50,930 bases of DNA, from positions 1-50,930 of the forward strand of contig NZ_WFLJ01000030.1 in assembly GCF_009208735.1 (NCBI RefSeq). Reading direction: 5' to 3'. This stretch comes from Janthinobacterium rivuli (lineage in GTDB: Bacteria; Pseudomonadota; Gammaproteobacteria; Burkholderiales; Burkholderiaceae_D). Shown here piece after piece: positions 8,743 through 16,763 of this stretch (the stretch's first letter is position 1; every line of letters starts with the position of its first letter). A model generated the notes under the pieces. The model was not told the DNA's origin. It did not search any database and saw only the letters and a program-made list of their open reading frames with translations. A program made the position numbers and the translations under genes.

Positions 8743-9525
8743 TCATTTTGCCGGCGGCTGCATCAGTACCTTGCCGCTCATGCCGGCGATCAGCTCGCCG
8801 AAGCGCCCGTCGATGACGGCGCTCAGCTTGACGGACTGGCTGACGGGATCGACGCGGGCGCCGATGCGCTGCACCTTGGCCGGATAGGTCTTGCCCGTTT
8901 CGTCGATGCTGACCTGGAAGGGCGTGCCGTTGCGCACCCAGCTCATCCAGCGAGATGGAATGATGAATTCCAGCACCAGGGTGCTGTCGTCCAGAATTTC
9001 CAGCAGGGCCTGGCCCGGCTGCACGTATTGCTGCTCGCGCGCCTTTTGCTCGGCGATGCGGCCGGCGAACGGCGCGACGACCTGGCACTTGCCCAGCAAG
9101 GCCCGGTTGGCGGCCACTTCGGCCTGCGCCTTGAGCGCTTCGGCCCTGGAAATGTCGAGCTCGACCTTGCCCACGGAATTGAGGTCGGCGAGTTTCTGGT
9201 TGCCATGCCAGTTGGTCTCGGCCGCCATCCGCGCCGCTTCCGCCTTGGCCAGCTGGGCCTGCTGTAGCACGCAGTCGAACTGCACCAGCAACTGTCCCTG
9301 CTTGAAGGCCGCGCCTTCCGGCAGCGGCAGGCGGTTGATCTTGGCGCCGATCTCGGCAGCGAGGGTGGTGTAGCGGCGCGGCGCCAGCTGGGCGCGGATT
9401 TCCCGCGTTTCCAGCGTGGCGCCGGCGCCGGCCGGCTGCGGCGCGGCGGCCAGGGCGGTGTGCTGCAAGGTCAGGGCCAGCGCGGCGGCCAGGGTCATGC
9501 GTATTGCGGGTGCGACCAACTTCAT
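8743..9525 (-). CDS. Periplasmic adaptor of the HlyD/RND membrane-fusion family (260 aa)
   Basis: A short membrane-fusion protein. It starts with a signal peptide (LAAALALTLQHTALAAAP). A first lipoyl half follows (EIGAKINRLPLPEGAAFKQG), then a helical hairpin at about residues 80-135 (AQLAKAEAARMAAE ... ISRAEALKAQAEVAANRALL). The second lipoyl half is CQVVAPFAGRIAEQKAREQQ, and a beta-barrel region ends in GMSGKVLM. At 260 residues it is compact and lacks an inner-membrane helix. The ATG overlaps the stop of the upstream TolC-family gene by four bases (ATGA). Such a protein would bridge an inner-membrane pump to the outer-membrane channel. No pump is encoded within the window. Confidence 0.87.
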   Translation of the reverse strand: MKLVAPAIRMTLAAALALTLQHTALAAAPQPAGAGATLETREIRAQLAPRRYTTLAAEIGAKINRLPLPEGAAFKQGQLLVQFDCVLQQAQLAKAEAARMAAETNWHGNQKLADLNSVGKVELDISRAEALKAQAEVAANRALLGKCQVVAPFAGRIAEQKAREQQYVQPGQALLEILDDSTLVLEFIIPSRWMSWVRNGTPFQVSIDETGKTYPAKVQRIGARVDPVSQSVKLSAVIDGRFGELIAGMSGKVLMQPPAK

Positions 9526-11048
9526 GGACGGTCCTCAGGCGATGGCAGCTGGCCCTGATTCCAGGTCTGCAGCGATTGCGCGACGGCCGCCGTCAGTTCG
9601 GCCAGCGGCATGTCGGACGAGCCGTTGACCACCGGTTCCATGCCCAGCGTGGCTTGCAGGCGCGACGCGGCCGCCTGCGCGTTCGACAGGGCCTGGTAGC
9701 GGCGCAGCTGCGACAGCACGGCCGTGCTTTGCTGCGAAATGCGGTCCAGCGCCGACTGCTTCTGCGCCTCGGCCTGGTTGGCGATGTGCTGGGCGATACG
9801 CCCGTCCACTTCGGCGATGGCGTCGGCGCGCTCATACTGGCGGGCCGTGTTGGCGTATTGCTGGCGAGCAATGTGAAGCTGGCTCAGCACTGCCATCTGC
9901 ATGGCCATGCGGCGCTGGTTCGCCAGGCTCACGCCCGCGTCGGCCAGGCGCATCTGCGCCGGCGCCGATAACAGGCCCAGCAGGTTGAACGAGATCTGCG
10001 CGCCGGCCTCGTTCCAGTTCTGGTGGATCAGGTAATCGTCGTTGCTGTGCTTGACGCCGTAGTTGAAGGACAGGCCGGGGAACAGCTTGAGCATGGTGCG
10101 CCGGGTTTCCTGCTGGGCGATGCGGGCGTTGTAGATGCCTTCGCGCAAGTCGGGATTGCGCAGCAGCGCCACTTCTTCCATTTTGTCGATCGGCTGGTTC
10201 AGCCAGGCCGTGTTGACGTCGCCGCCCGCCTCGACCACGCTGTAGTCGCTGCTCAGCGGCAGGGCGGTCAGGGCCGCCAGCTCCACGCGCGCCGTCGACA
10301 GTTCCTGCTCGATGGTTTCCAGCAGGCGCAGGTTTTCCAGCAACTGGCGCTGGTAGCGCAACGGTTCCAGCGGCGAACGGATGCGGTCGCTCTCCGCCGT
10401 GCGTGCATCCTTCAGTGCCGCTTCCGATTCGGCGATGGTGCCGCGCAGCAGCGGTACCAGCTTCTGCGCCGCCACCACGCGCCAGTAGGCGGTGCGCACG
10501 TCGAGTATCAGGTTGTGCAGGGCCTTGCGGCGGCGCTCGCCGGCGATCATCACGCGGTCCGCGTTCTGCCGCGCCGCGTAGTAGCTCTGGCCGAAATCGA
10601 GCAAGCTCCAGGAAATGCCCAGTTCCGTGCTCAGTACCTGGCGGCTGGACGAGATGTAGGGATTGGCCAGCGATGGCGCGCCCGTGACGGAATCGACGCT
10701 GCGCGTGATCAGGTCATTGTTGCGGTCGCGGTAGCCGGCCGAGGCGATCAGCTTGGGCAGCATGTCGAACTGCCCTGCCTCGAAGGTGCCCATGGCAACA
10801 GCTTCCTCCATGGCCTTGTAGCGGCGCTCGGCGTTGTATTTGATGGCGCGGGCGATGGCGCCATCCAGGGTCAGGGGGCCGTTCAGCGGTTCCACGTCGC
10901 GCGCCAGGGCCGCCTTGTCGTCCTGCAGCGTGGCGCGTACCTCGGCCGTGGAGAGCTTGGCCGTGCCGACGTCGAGTGTCGAGCAAGCGCTCAGCAGCCA
11001 TAGACTGGCGCAGCCGAGCATGAGTGTCCTGATCGCGGAAGTGTGCAT
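9522..11048 (-). CDS. TolC-family outer-membrane efflux lipoprotein (508 aa)
   Basis: An outer-membrane channel of the OEP/TolC type. The N-terminus MHTSAIRTLMLGCASLWLLS is followed by a lipobox cysteine (LLSAC), indicating a lipoprotein. Two OEP halves are visible: LTLDGAIARAIKYNAERR and SWSLLDFGQSYYAARQNADR in the first, and FNLLGLLSAPAQMRLADAG with LSQLHIARQQYANTARQYE in the second, each containing the long helices of the periplasmic tunnel. An upstream in-frame ATG at 11075 would add nine residues. The start at 11048 is preferred for its compact lipoprotein signal. It is the first gene of the minus-strand cluster, and its stop overlaps the HlyD-type adaptor's start. Confidence 0.88.
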   Translation of the reverse strand: MHTSAIRTLMLGCASLWLLSACSTLDVGTAKLSTAEVRATLQDDKAALARDVEPLNGPLTLDGAIARAIKYNAERRYKAMEEAVAMGTFEAGQFDMLPKLIASAGYRDRNNDLITRSVDSVTGAPSLANPYISSSRQVLSTELGISWSLLDFGQSYYAARQNADRVMIAGERRRKALHNLILDVRTAYWRVVAAQKLVPLLRGTIAESEAALKDARTAESDRIRSPLEPLRYQRQLLENLRLLETIEQELSTARVELAALTALPLSSDYSVVEAGGDVNTAWLNQPIDKMEEVALLRNPDLREGIYNARIAQQETRRTMLKLFPGLSFNYGVKHSNDDYLIHQNWNEAGAQISFNLLGLLSAPAQMRLADAGVSLANQRRMAMQMAVLSQLHIARQQYANTARQYERADAIAEVDGRIAQHIANQAEAQKQSALDRISQQSTAVLSQLRRYQALSNAQAAASRLQATLGMEPVVNGSSDMPLAELTAAVAQSLQTWNQGQLPSPEDRP

Positions 11049-11497
11049 GGGATGATGTGATTGTTGTGCGCGCATTAATGGATATTTTCTAGGAAACTGC
11101 CGGGTTAATGACGGTGAAACAGTAATTTGCTTTGCGGTAAGTATACGTCCTTGCTCTCATTCAAATAATCAAATTTTCATTTGTTGCATATATGCCACAT
11201 TTATTTATTTGCGAACTATATCTCGGGGCATGACGAACCGATCGCGGTGCAGCCACGCAGAGTGTGGCGCCATGCGTGTCGAGGCCTGGTCTGGCTGCTG
11301 GAGTGAGAATGGGGGAGATATTAAATTGCTGAAATAAATATTCTATTTATTAATGGTTTTTATATGCCGCCGTTTGAATTGACATACATCAAATTGGTGT
11401 TATTAATAATAGTGCAATAATATCCTCCGCACTGATTGGCGGAGATTCTGGTGATGCCGGCGCGATGGAATGATAGTCCGGCGCGACGCGTCCGTGT
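11049..11497. promoter_or_regulatory. AT-rich intergenic regulatory region upstream of the secretion cluster
   Basis: About 450 bp without a convincing gene, markedly richer in A/T than its surroundings. Both flanking genes are on the minus strand, so it should hold the promoter of the TolC-HlyD-collar-Sel1-DUF4347 cluster. A TATACT -10-like hexamer lies on the minus strand (11143-11148) without a good -35. An 18-bp dyad lies at 11182-11199. On the plus strand, TTGACA at 11379-11384 is followed 17 bp later by ATTAAT. A small stem-loop (CTCCGC/GCGGAG) sits at 11425-11444. The region may be horizontally acquired or simply regulatory. Confidence 0.6.
11182..11199. promoter_or_regulatory. Candidate operator dyad TGTTGCATATATGCCACA
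   Basis: An 18-bp near-perfect inverted repeat with core GCATATATGC (11186-11195), one mismatched pair, then matching TGT/ACA ends. It lies about 135 bp upstream of the TolC-family start, in the region expected to hold the cluster promoter. The half-site spacing does not fit CRP (TGTGA-N6-TCACA). The cognate regulator is unknown. Confidence 0.4.
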
Positions 11498-12838
11498 TCA
11501 AGCCAGCCAGGCACGCGCCAGGCCGACGGCGGCGCAGACCAGCAGCAATTTGATGGTTCCCATTTGAAACCTGATCAGCGCCAGGCCGGCCGCGAGCGCG
11601 ATGCCGATGGCCAGCCAGTCCCAGTGCGGCAGCGGGTTTTCTTGCCAGAACACATGGTGTCCAAAGAACAGGGCCAGGCTGGCGATGACGCCCACCACGG
11701 CCGCCGAGATGGCCGTCAATGGCGCGCTCAGGCGCAAATTGCCACGCGACGCTTCCACCACCGGCGCGCCGGCCAGGATGAAGATAAACGAGGGCAGGAA
11801 AGTAAACCAGCTGGCGACGAGCGCGCCGCAGACGCCCGCCAGCCACAGGTGTTCCCCCGTCACGGCATGGCTCCAGCCGCCCACAAAACCGATGAAGGCG
11901 ACGATCATGATCAGGGGGCCGGGCGTCGTTTCGCCCAGCGCCAGGCCATCCATCATCTGCGTGCTGCTGATCCAGTGGTAATGGTCGGCGGCACCCTGCA
12001 CCAGGTAGGGCAGCACGGCATACGCGCCGCCAAACGTCAGCAGGGCGGCCTTGCTGAAAAACACGCCCATCTGCGCCAGCGGCTGGTCCGCGCCGCCTGC
12101 CAGCGCCAGGCCCAGCCAGGCGAGGAAGGCCAGGGCCAGGCCCACGGCGGCCGTGCCAAGCAGGCGCGGCCAGCTGAAGCGCGCGTGCTGCGGCGTGGGC
12201 GTATCGTCATCGATCAGGGCGGCGCCGTAGCGGGCCGCGCCGCCATGGTGCGCGCCGTTGACATGAAAGTGGGCCGGCAGCCAGCGTCCCCCCGCCATGC
12301 CCAGCAGGGCGGCGGTGAACACGATCAGGGGAAATGGCAGCCGTAGCGCGGCGATGGCGACAAATGCGCCCGCCGCGATGGCGATCAGGCCGGGGCTGCG
12401 CAAGGTGCGACGGCCCAGTCGCCAGGCGGCCGCCAGCACGATGGCGACGACGGCCGGCTTGATGCCGTAGAGGACGCCGGCGATGGCGGCCACGTGGCCA
12501 TATGCCATGTAGAGCCAGGACAGGACGATCAGCAGCAGCAGCGAGGGCAGCAGGAATAGTAGGCCCGCCACGAGGGCGCCGCGCGTGCGGTGCATCAGCC
12601 AGCCGATATAGATGGCCAGCTGGGTCGCTTCCGGCCCCGGCAGCAGCATGCAGTAGTTCAGGGCGTGCAGGAAACGCTGCTCGGAAATCCAGCGCCGCCT
12701 TTCCACCAGTTCCGCATGCATCATGGCGATTTGCCCGGCCGGGCCGCCAAAGCTGACGCAGCCCAGCTTGAGCCAGTACCAGAAGGCGCTGCGCAGGCTG
12801 ACGGGGGCGGGGCGGGGAAGGTTGGCGTTCTCGTGCAT
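11498..12838 (-). CDS. chrA: Chromate transporter, CHR family (446 aa)
   Basis: An inner-membrane CHR-superfamily protein of the long, two-domain kind, expected to export chromate. The family signature occurs twice. In the first half it is VSFGGPAGQIAMMHAELVER followed by LNYCMLLPGPEATQLAIYIG. In the second half it is TFGGAYAVLPYLVQ followed by LALGETTPGPLIMIVAFIGF. About ten to twelve hydrophobic segments are visible, and a His-rich linker (about residues 190-220) joins the halves. The length matches the family. The gene begins about 28 bp after the rne terminator hairpin, with no room for an ordinary promoter in the gap and no clear Shine-Dalgarno sequence. Expression may depend on read-through or on a promoter within rne. 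Confidence 0.9.
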   Translation of the reverse strand: MHENANLPRPAPVSLRSAFWYWLKLGCVSFGGPAGQIAMMHAELVERRRWISEQRFLHALNYCMLLPGPEATQLAIYIGWLMHRTRGALVAGLLFLLPSLLLLIVLSWLYMAYGHVAAIAGVLYGIKPAVVAIVLAAAWRLGRRTLRSPGLIAIAAGAFVAIAALRLPFPLIVFTAALLGMAGGRWLPAHFHVNGAHHGGAARYGAALIDDDTPTPQHARFSWPRLLGTAAVGLALAFLAWLGLALAGGADQPLAQMGVFFSKAALLTFGGAYAVLPYLVQGAADHYHWISSTQMMDGLALGETTPGPLIMIVAFIGFVGGWSHAVTGEHLWLAGVCGALVASWFTFLPSFIFILAGAPVVEASRGNLRLSAPLTAISAAVVGVIASLALFFGHHVFWQENPLPHWDWLAIGIALAAGLALIRFQMGTIKLLLVCAAVGLARAWLA

Positions 12839-12865
12839 GGCGGCTGGCTGGCAAAGAAGTGGACG

Positions 12866-12898
12866 TAAAAAAGGGGAAGCCTGAGCTCCCCCTTTTTA
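12866..12898 (-). terminator. Rho-independent terminator after rne
   Basis: Arms AAAAAAGGGG and CCCCCTTTTT flank an AGCCTGAGCT-type centre. On the minus strand the hairpin is followed by a T-run, just downstream of the rne stop at 12928. Its symmetry would let it act in both directions. Confidence 0.85.
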
Positions 12899-12927
12899 TG
12901 ATTGGCGGCGGGGCGAACCCTGCGCGC

Positions 12928-15900
12928 TTAAGGACGTTGCGTGTTGACCTGGATCAACGGCTCATCCGATTGCGGCGGCAATGGCTTGCGTTCGCGCGGT
13001 TTGCGTACCGGAGCGACTGCCTTGGCGGCCGCTTCCTGCGCCAGGCGCAGTTTTTCCGGATCGGTGGCGGCCAGGGTCAGACCGGCCGAACCGAGCACCG
13101 CGTTCAAGTCCAGCGGCGCGGCGACGGGCGCTGCAGGAGCTGGCGCTGGCGCTGGAGCAACGACAGGCGTTGCCGCAGGAGCTGGAGCAACTTCGGCAAG
13201 CACCGGCGCCGCTTCCACCACGGCAGGCGCCGCTTCCGCTACCGGCGCTGGTGCTGGAGCTTCTTCGGCCACGGCGACGGTTGCCACGACAGCAACCGTT
13301 TCCACGACTGGCGCCGCTTCGACGATGACTTCCGCTGCTGCTGGCGCTGGTGCGGCTTGCACTTTCTCGGTAAAGCTGTACTCGGCAACCGGTGCCGGTT
13401 CGGCAGCGGCTGGTTCAGCTTGCGCTGCAGCCACTTCGACAGGGGCCGCCGCTGCGGTTACTTCAGCAACGGGTGCCGCTTCCGCGGCAGGAGCGGCTGC
13501 TTCGGCCTTGGCGATGTCCACCACCTTGACCACTTCCACCACTTCCACGACTTCAGCCACGATGGCTGGCGCGGTGTCGGCTGCGGCTTCCACTGGCGCT
13601 GCGACGGCGACGACAGCGGCAGCCACGACGGCGACCGGGGTAGCATCGGCGGCAGCTTCCGGCGCCGGAGCGACCGTAAAGCTGATCACTGGCGCGTCCT
13701 GGCCTTCGTTCTCGCCGTTTGCCGATTCGATCAGTTCGCCCGTTTCGCGGTCGCGGCGGTTGCGGTTGCGGCCGCCACGACGACGGCGGCGGCGCGGTTC
13801 TTCGCCTTCCACGTCGTTTTCCGTCTCTTCGCCTTCAGGGCCGGCATTCGCCGGCGCTTTCAGCAGGTTCGCCGGTGCGGCGTCGGATTCAGGGCCGTTG
13901 GACGGCACGACGACGTTCACGGCGCTGGCGGTGGCGCCAACCAATGCCAGCTCTTCGGCTTTCACTTCAGCAACAACAGCCTTGTCGGCGCGTGGTTCGC
14001 GGCCTTCGCGTGGCTGGCGTGGCGGACGCTCGGCGCGTTCCGGGCGCTCGGTGCGCTCGGGACGTTCCGCGCGTTCACCGCGCTCGCGTGGCGCCGCTGC
14101 CGTATCGCCGTTCTCGCGCGCTTCACGCGGTTCGCGTGGCGGACGCGGCGGGCGTGGCGGACGGGCCGCTTTTTCCAGTGCTTCCGCTTCTTTCGCGGCA
14201 TCGTCCTGGGCTGGACGGCCCTGGCCCGGTTCGCGCTCTTCGCGGCCAGGCTTGCCGTTGCGGCCACGGCCACGCGGGCCACGGCTGTTGCGGTCGCCGC
14301 GGTCGGTGCCGGCCGGCTTGGCTGGTGCGACCGGGGCAGGCGCTGGCGCCACCGGTGCCGGGGCGCCGGTGAAGAAACTGATGATCTTGGCGATCAAGCC
14401 TTGTGGCGCGGCAGGCGCGGCCACCGGAGCCGGTTTCGCTTCGACGGGCTTGCGCTCGACCAGCGGTGCCGGCTGGTCAGGGGTGATCGTCTTGACGACG
14501 GCTTCCTGGCGCGGCTTGGCCTCTTCCTTCTGGCGCTTGCTGTAAGCCATGTCGGTTTCAGCGCTTTCGGCCAGGTTGTAGCTGGCCTGGCTGTCTTCCA
14601 GACGCGGATCGTCGTGCTTGATGCGTTCCAGCTTGTAGTGCGGCGTTTCCAGATGCTTGTTCGGGATCAGGATCACGGCGATGCGGTGGCGGTTCTCGAT
14701 TTTGAGCACTTCGCCGCGCTTTTCGTTCAGCAGGAAGGCGCCCACGTCCACGGGCACTTGCACGTGGATGGTGGCCGAGTTTTCCTTCATCGCCTCTTCC
14801 TGGATGATGCGCAGCACCTGCAGGGCGGACGATTCCGTATCGCGGATGTGGCCGGTGCCGGAGCAGCGCGGGCACGTCACGTGCGAGCCTTCGGACAGCG
14901 AAGGGCGCAGGCGCTGGCGCGACAGTTCCATCAGGCCGAAGCGGGAAATCTTGCCCATTTGTACACGGGCACGGTCATGGTGCAGCGCATCTTTCAGACG
15001 CTGTTCCACTTCGCGCTGATTTTTTGCCACTTCCATGTCGATGAAGTCGATGACGATCAGGCCGCCCAGGTCGCGCAAACGCAGCTGGCGGGCCACTTCT
15101 TCGGCCGCTTCGCAGTTGGTGTTGAAGGCGGTCGTCTCGATGTCCGAGCCGCGCGTGGCGCGCGCCGAGTTGACGTCGACGGACACCAGCGCTTCGGTAT
15201 GGTCGATCACGATGGCGCCGCCCGATGGCAGCGGCACGGTGCGGCTGTACGCTGTTTCAATCTGGTGTTCGATCTGGAAGCGCGAGAACAGCGGCACGTC
15301 GTCGCTGTAGCGTTTCACGCGGTGCACCATGTCGGGCATCACGTGGCTCATGAACTGGTGCGCCTGGTCGTAGATCTCGTCGGTGTCGATCAGGATCTCG
15401 CCGATGTCGGGCTGGAAGTAGTCGCGGATGGCGCGGATGACGAGCGACGATTCCTGGTAGATCAGGAAAGCGCCGTTGGCCGACTTGCCGGCGCCTTCGA
15501 TGGCGCGCCACAGTTGCATCAGGTAATTCAAGTCCCACTGCAGTTCATCGACGTTGCGGCCGATGCCGGCGGTGCGGGCAATGACGGACATGCCGGCAGG
15601 CAAGTCCAGTTTATCCATGGTTTCGCGCAATTCCTGGCGCTCTTCACCTTCCACGCGGCGCGATACGCCACCGCCACGCGGGTTGTTCGGCATCAGGACC
15701 AGGTAACGGCCGGCCAGCGAGACGAACGAGGTCAGGGCGGCGCCCTTGTTGCCGCGCTCTTCCTTTTCGACCTGGACCATGATTTCCTGGCCTTCGCGCA
15801 GCGCTTCCTTGACGGAAGCGTTACGCACGTCGACGCCTTCGCGGAAATACGTGCGGGCAACTTCCTTGAAAGGCAGGAAGCCGTGGCGGTCTTCGCCATA

Positions 15901-16077
15901 GCTGACGAAGCACGCTTCGAGCGATGGCTCGATGCGCGTGATCACGCCTTTGTAGATGTTGGATTTGCGCTGTTCGCGCCCGGCTGTCTCGATATCGATG
16001 TCGATCAGTTTTTGTCCGTCGACAATCGCTACGCGCAGTTCTTCTTGCTGCGTGGCATTAAACAACATGCGTTTCAT
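12928..16077 (-). CDS. rne: Ribonuclease E (1049 aa)
   Basis: The essential endoribonuclease for mRNA decay and rRNA/tRNA processing, and scaffold of the degradosome. The start MKRMLFNATQ at 16077 is chosen because it matches the family N-terminus and has GGAG 8 nt upstream. An S1 domain follows (SNIYKGVITRIEPSLEACFV). The catalytic Mg-binding aspartates are in VSVDVNSARATRG and VIDFIDME, and the Zn-link is CPRC in SHVTCPRCSGTGHIRD. The C-terminal half is long and disordered: Arg-rich RNA-binding blocks (PRGRGRNGKPGRE; RRRRRRGGRNRNRR) followed by an Ala/Pro/Val/Glu low-complexity tract, ending in a short basic motif (RKPRERKPLPPQ). It is divergent from rluC, as in many proteobacteria. Confidence 0.96.
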   Translation of the reverse strand: MKRMLFNATQQEELRVAIVDGQKLIDIDIETAGREQRKSNIYKGVITRIEPSLEACFVSYGEDRHGFLPFKEVARTYFREGVDVRNASVKEALREGQEIMVQVEKEERGNKGAALTSFVSLAGRYLVLMPNNPRGGGVSRRVEGEERQELRETMDKLDLPAGMSVIARTAGIGRNVDELQWDLNYLMQLWRAIEGAGKSANGAFLIYQESSLVIRAIRDYFQPDIGEILIDTDEIYDQAHQFMSHVMPDMVHRVKRYSDDVPLFSRFQIEHQIETAYSRTVPLPSGGAIVIDHTEALVSVDVNSARATRGSDIETTAFNTNCEAAEEVARQLRLRDLGGLIVIDFIDMEVAKNQREVEQRLKDALHHDRARVQMGKISRFGLMELSRQRLRPSLSEGSHVTCPRCSGTGHIRDTESSALQVLRIIQEEAMKENSATIHVQVPVDVGAFLLNEKRGEVLKIENRHRIAVILIPNKHLETPHYKLERIKHDDPRLEDSQASYNLAESAETDMAYSKRQKEEAKPRQEAVVKTITPDQPAPLVERKPVEAKPAPVAAPAAPQGLIAKIISFFTGAPAPVAPAPAPVAPAKPAGTDRGDRNSRGPRGRGRNGKPGREEREPGQGRPAQDDAAKEAEALEKAARPPRPPRPPREPREARENGDTAAAPRERGERAERPERTERPERAERPPRQPREGREPRADKAVVAEVKAEELALVGATASAVNVVVPSNGPESDAAPANLLKAPANAGPEGEETENDVEGEEPRRRRRRGGRNRNRRDRETGELIESANGENEGQDAPVISFTVAPAPEAAADATPVAVVAAAVVAVAAPVEAAADTAPAIVAEVVEVVEVVKVVDIAKAEAAAPAAEAAPVAEVTAAAAPVEVAAAQAEPAAAEPAPVAEYSFTEKVQAAPAPAAAEVIVEAAPVVETVAVVATVAVAEEAPAPAPVAEAAPAVVEAAPVLAEVAPAPAATPVVAPAPAPAPAAPVAAPLDLNAVLGSAGLTLAATDPEKLRLAQEAAAKAVAPVRKPRERKPLPPQSDEPLIQVNTQRP

Positions 16078-16763
16078 TTTTATAACTCCGCGACCCGTAG
16101 GCCATCTCAAAGCCGCTTCCAGGGAAGCGACGAAGTACAGGGATATATGCGAGAACGGGAGTGCTGGCGGGGGAAATGCCTAGGCGTGCGGAGCAACAAC
16201 GCGTACGAGGTATACGTTACGGCCGCAACAGGCGCGGTGAGGTCGATCGTCATGCCGAGTGCACGGGACACTTGCAACTCATCTGAAACAGCCCGGATGC
16301 CGGGGGCAGAGAATGCAAGTGGTCAGCAAATTCAGAGCCAAATCGTAAGCCAGCTCATTACAGGGATCGCGATGGCGAGGCTTGGCCTCAGCCTATTCAT
16401 CGACAACCCTCAGCATTGTGGCCGCATACGGGGTTTGGCGAAAACGGCAAGCGTTATCAACTTCATCAACCCGCGAGCCCGACTCGATAAGTCGCGCTAA
16501 CGGGTACTTATCCTTATAATCCAATACACTCACTTCAGCATCTCCACGCGTTATCCGATTACAACTACGGTGCAACCTTGATTCGCGCAGCGATGGTGCA
16601 TATACATTTTTTTCCACCGAATTTGCAATTTGGCGAGGCCGGTGGAGACGCCCCTGTGTAAAATGTGCTTTTATTCTTACACTCGCAGCAGCCAGGGCCG
16701 CAGCAAAAACAATTATATATTCAAAATGAAGGACTTAGAGAGATTTCTGGGAAGACATAGTAA
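16078..16763. promoter_or_regulatory. Divergent rne-rluC control region with long rne leader
   Basis: A 686-bp region with no full-length gene. For rne, a minus-strand promoter candidate has TTGCAA at 16623-16628 and TATATG at 16599-16604 with an 18-bp spacer, implying a leader of about 515 nt. RNase E mRNAs are known in E. coli to have long structured leaders used for autoregulation. Local pairing such as ATAAGT/ACTTAT near 16485-16510 suggests structure here too. On the plus side, rluC is preceded by AT-rich sequence and a weak promoter (TAAAAT at about 16659). Confidence 0.6.
16393..16533 (-). CDS. Possible upstream ORF in the rne leader (46 aa, GTG start)
   Basis: A GTG at 16533 has GGAG at 16542-16545, eight bases upstream, and opens a 47-codon frame ending at 16393, about 315 bp before the rne start. 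The product begins VSVLDYKDKYPLARLIESGS and matches no family I recognise. A three-codon frame (ATG at 16541, stop at 16532-16530) overlaps the GTG. It could be a leader peptide, or chance within a structured 5' UTR; codon use is less biased than in the neighbouring genes. Confidence 0.25.
   Translation of the reverse strand: MSVLDYKDKYPLARLIESGSRVDEVDNACRFRQTPYAATMLRVVDE

Noticed and set aside
11182..11199. A CRP site at the dyad
   Set aside because: Half-sites are spaced by 8 rather than 6 bases and lack the TGTGA/TCACA pair.
12859..16500. A long plus-strand open frame opposite rne
   Set aside because: The minus strand encodes unmistakable RNase E; the plus frame is an artefact of its codon bias.
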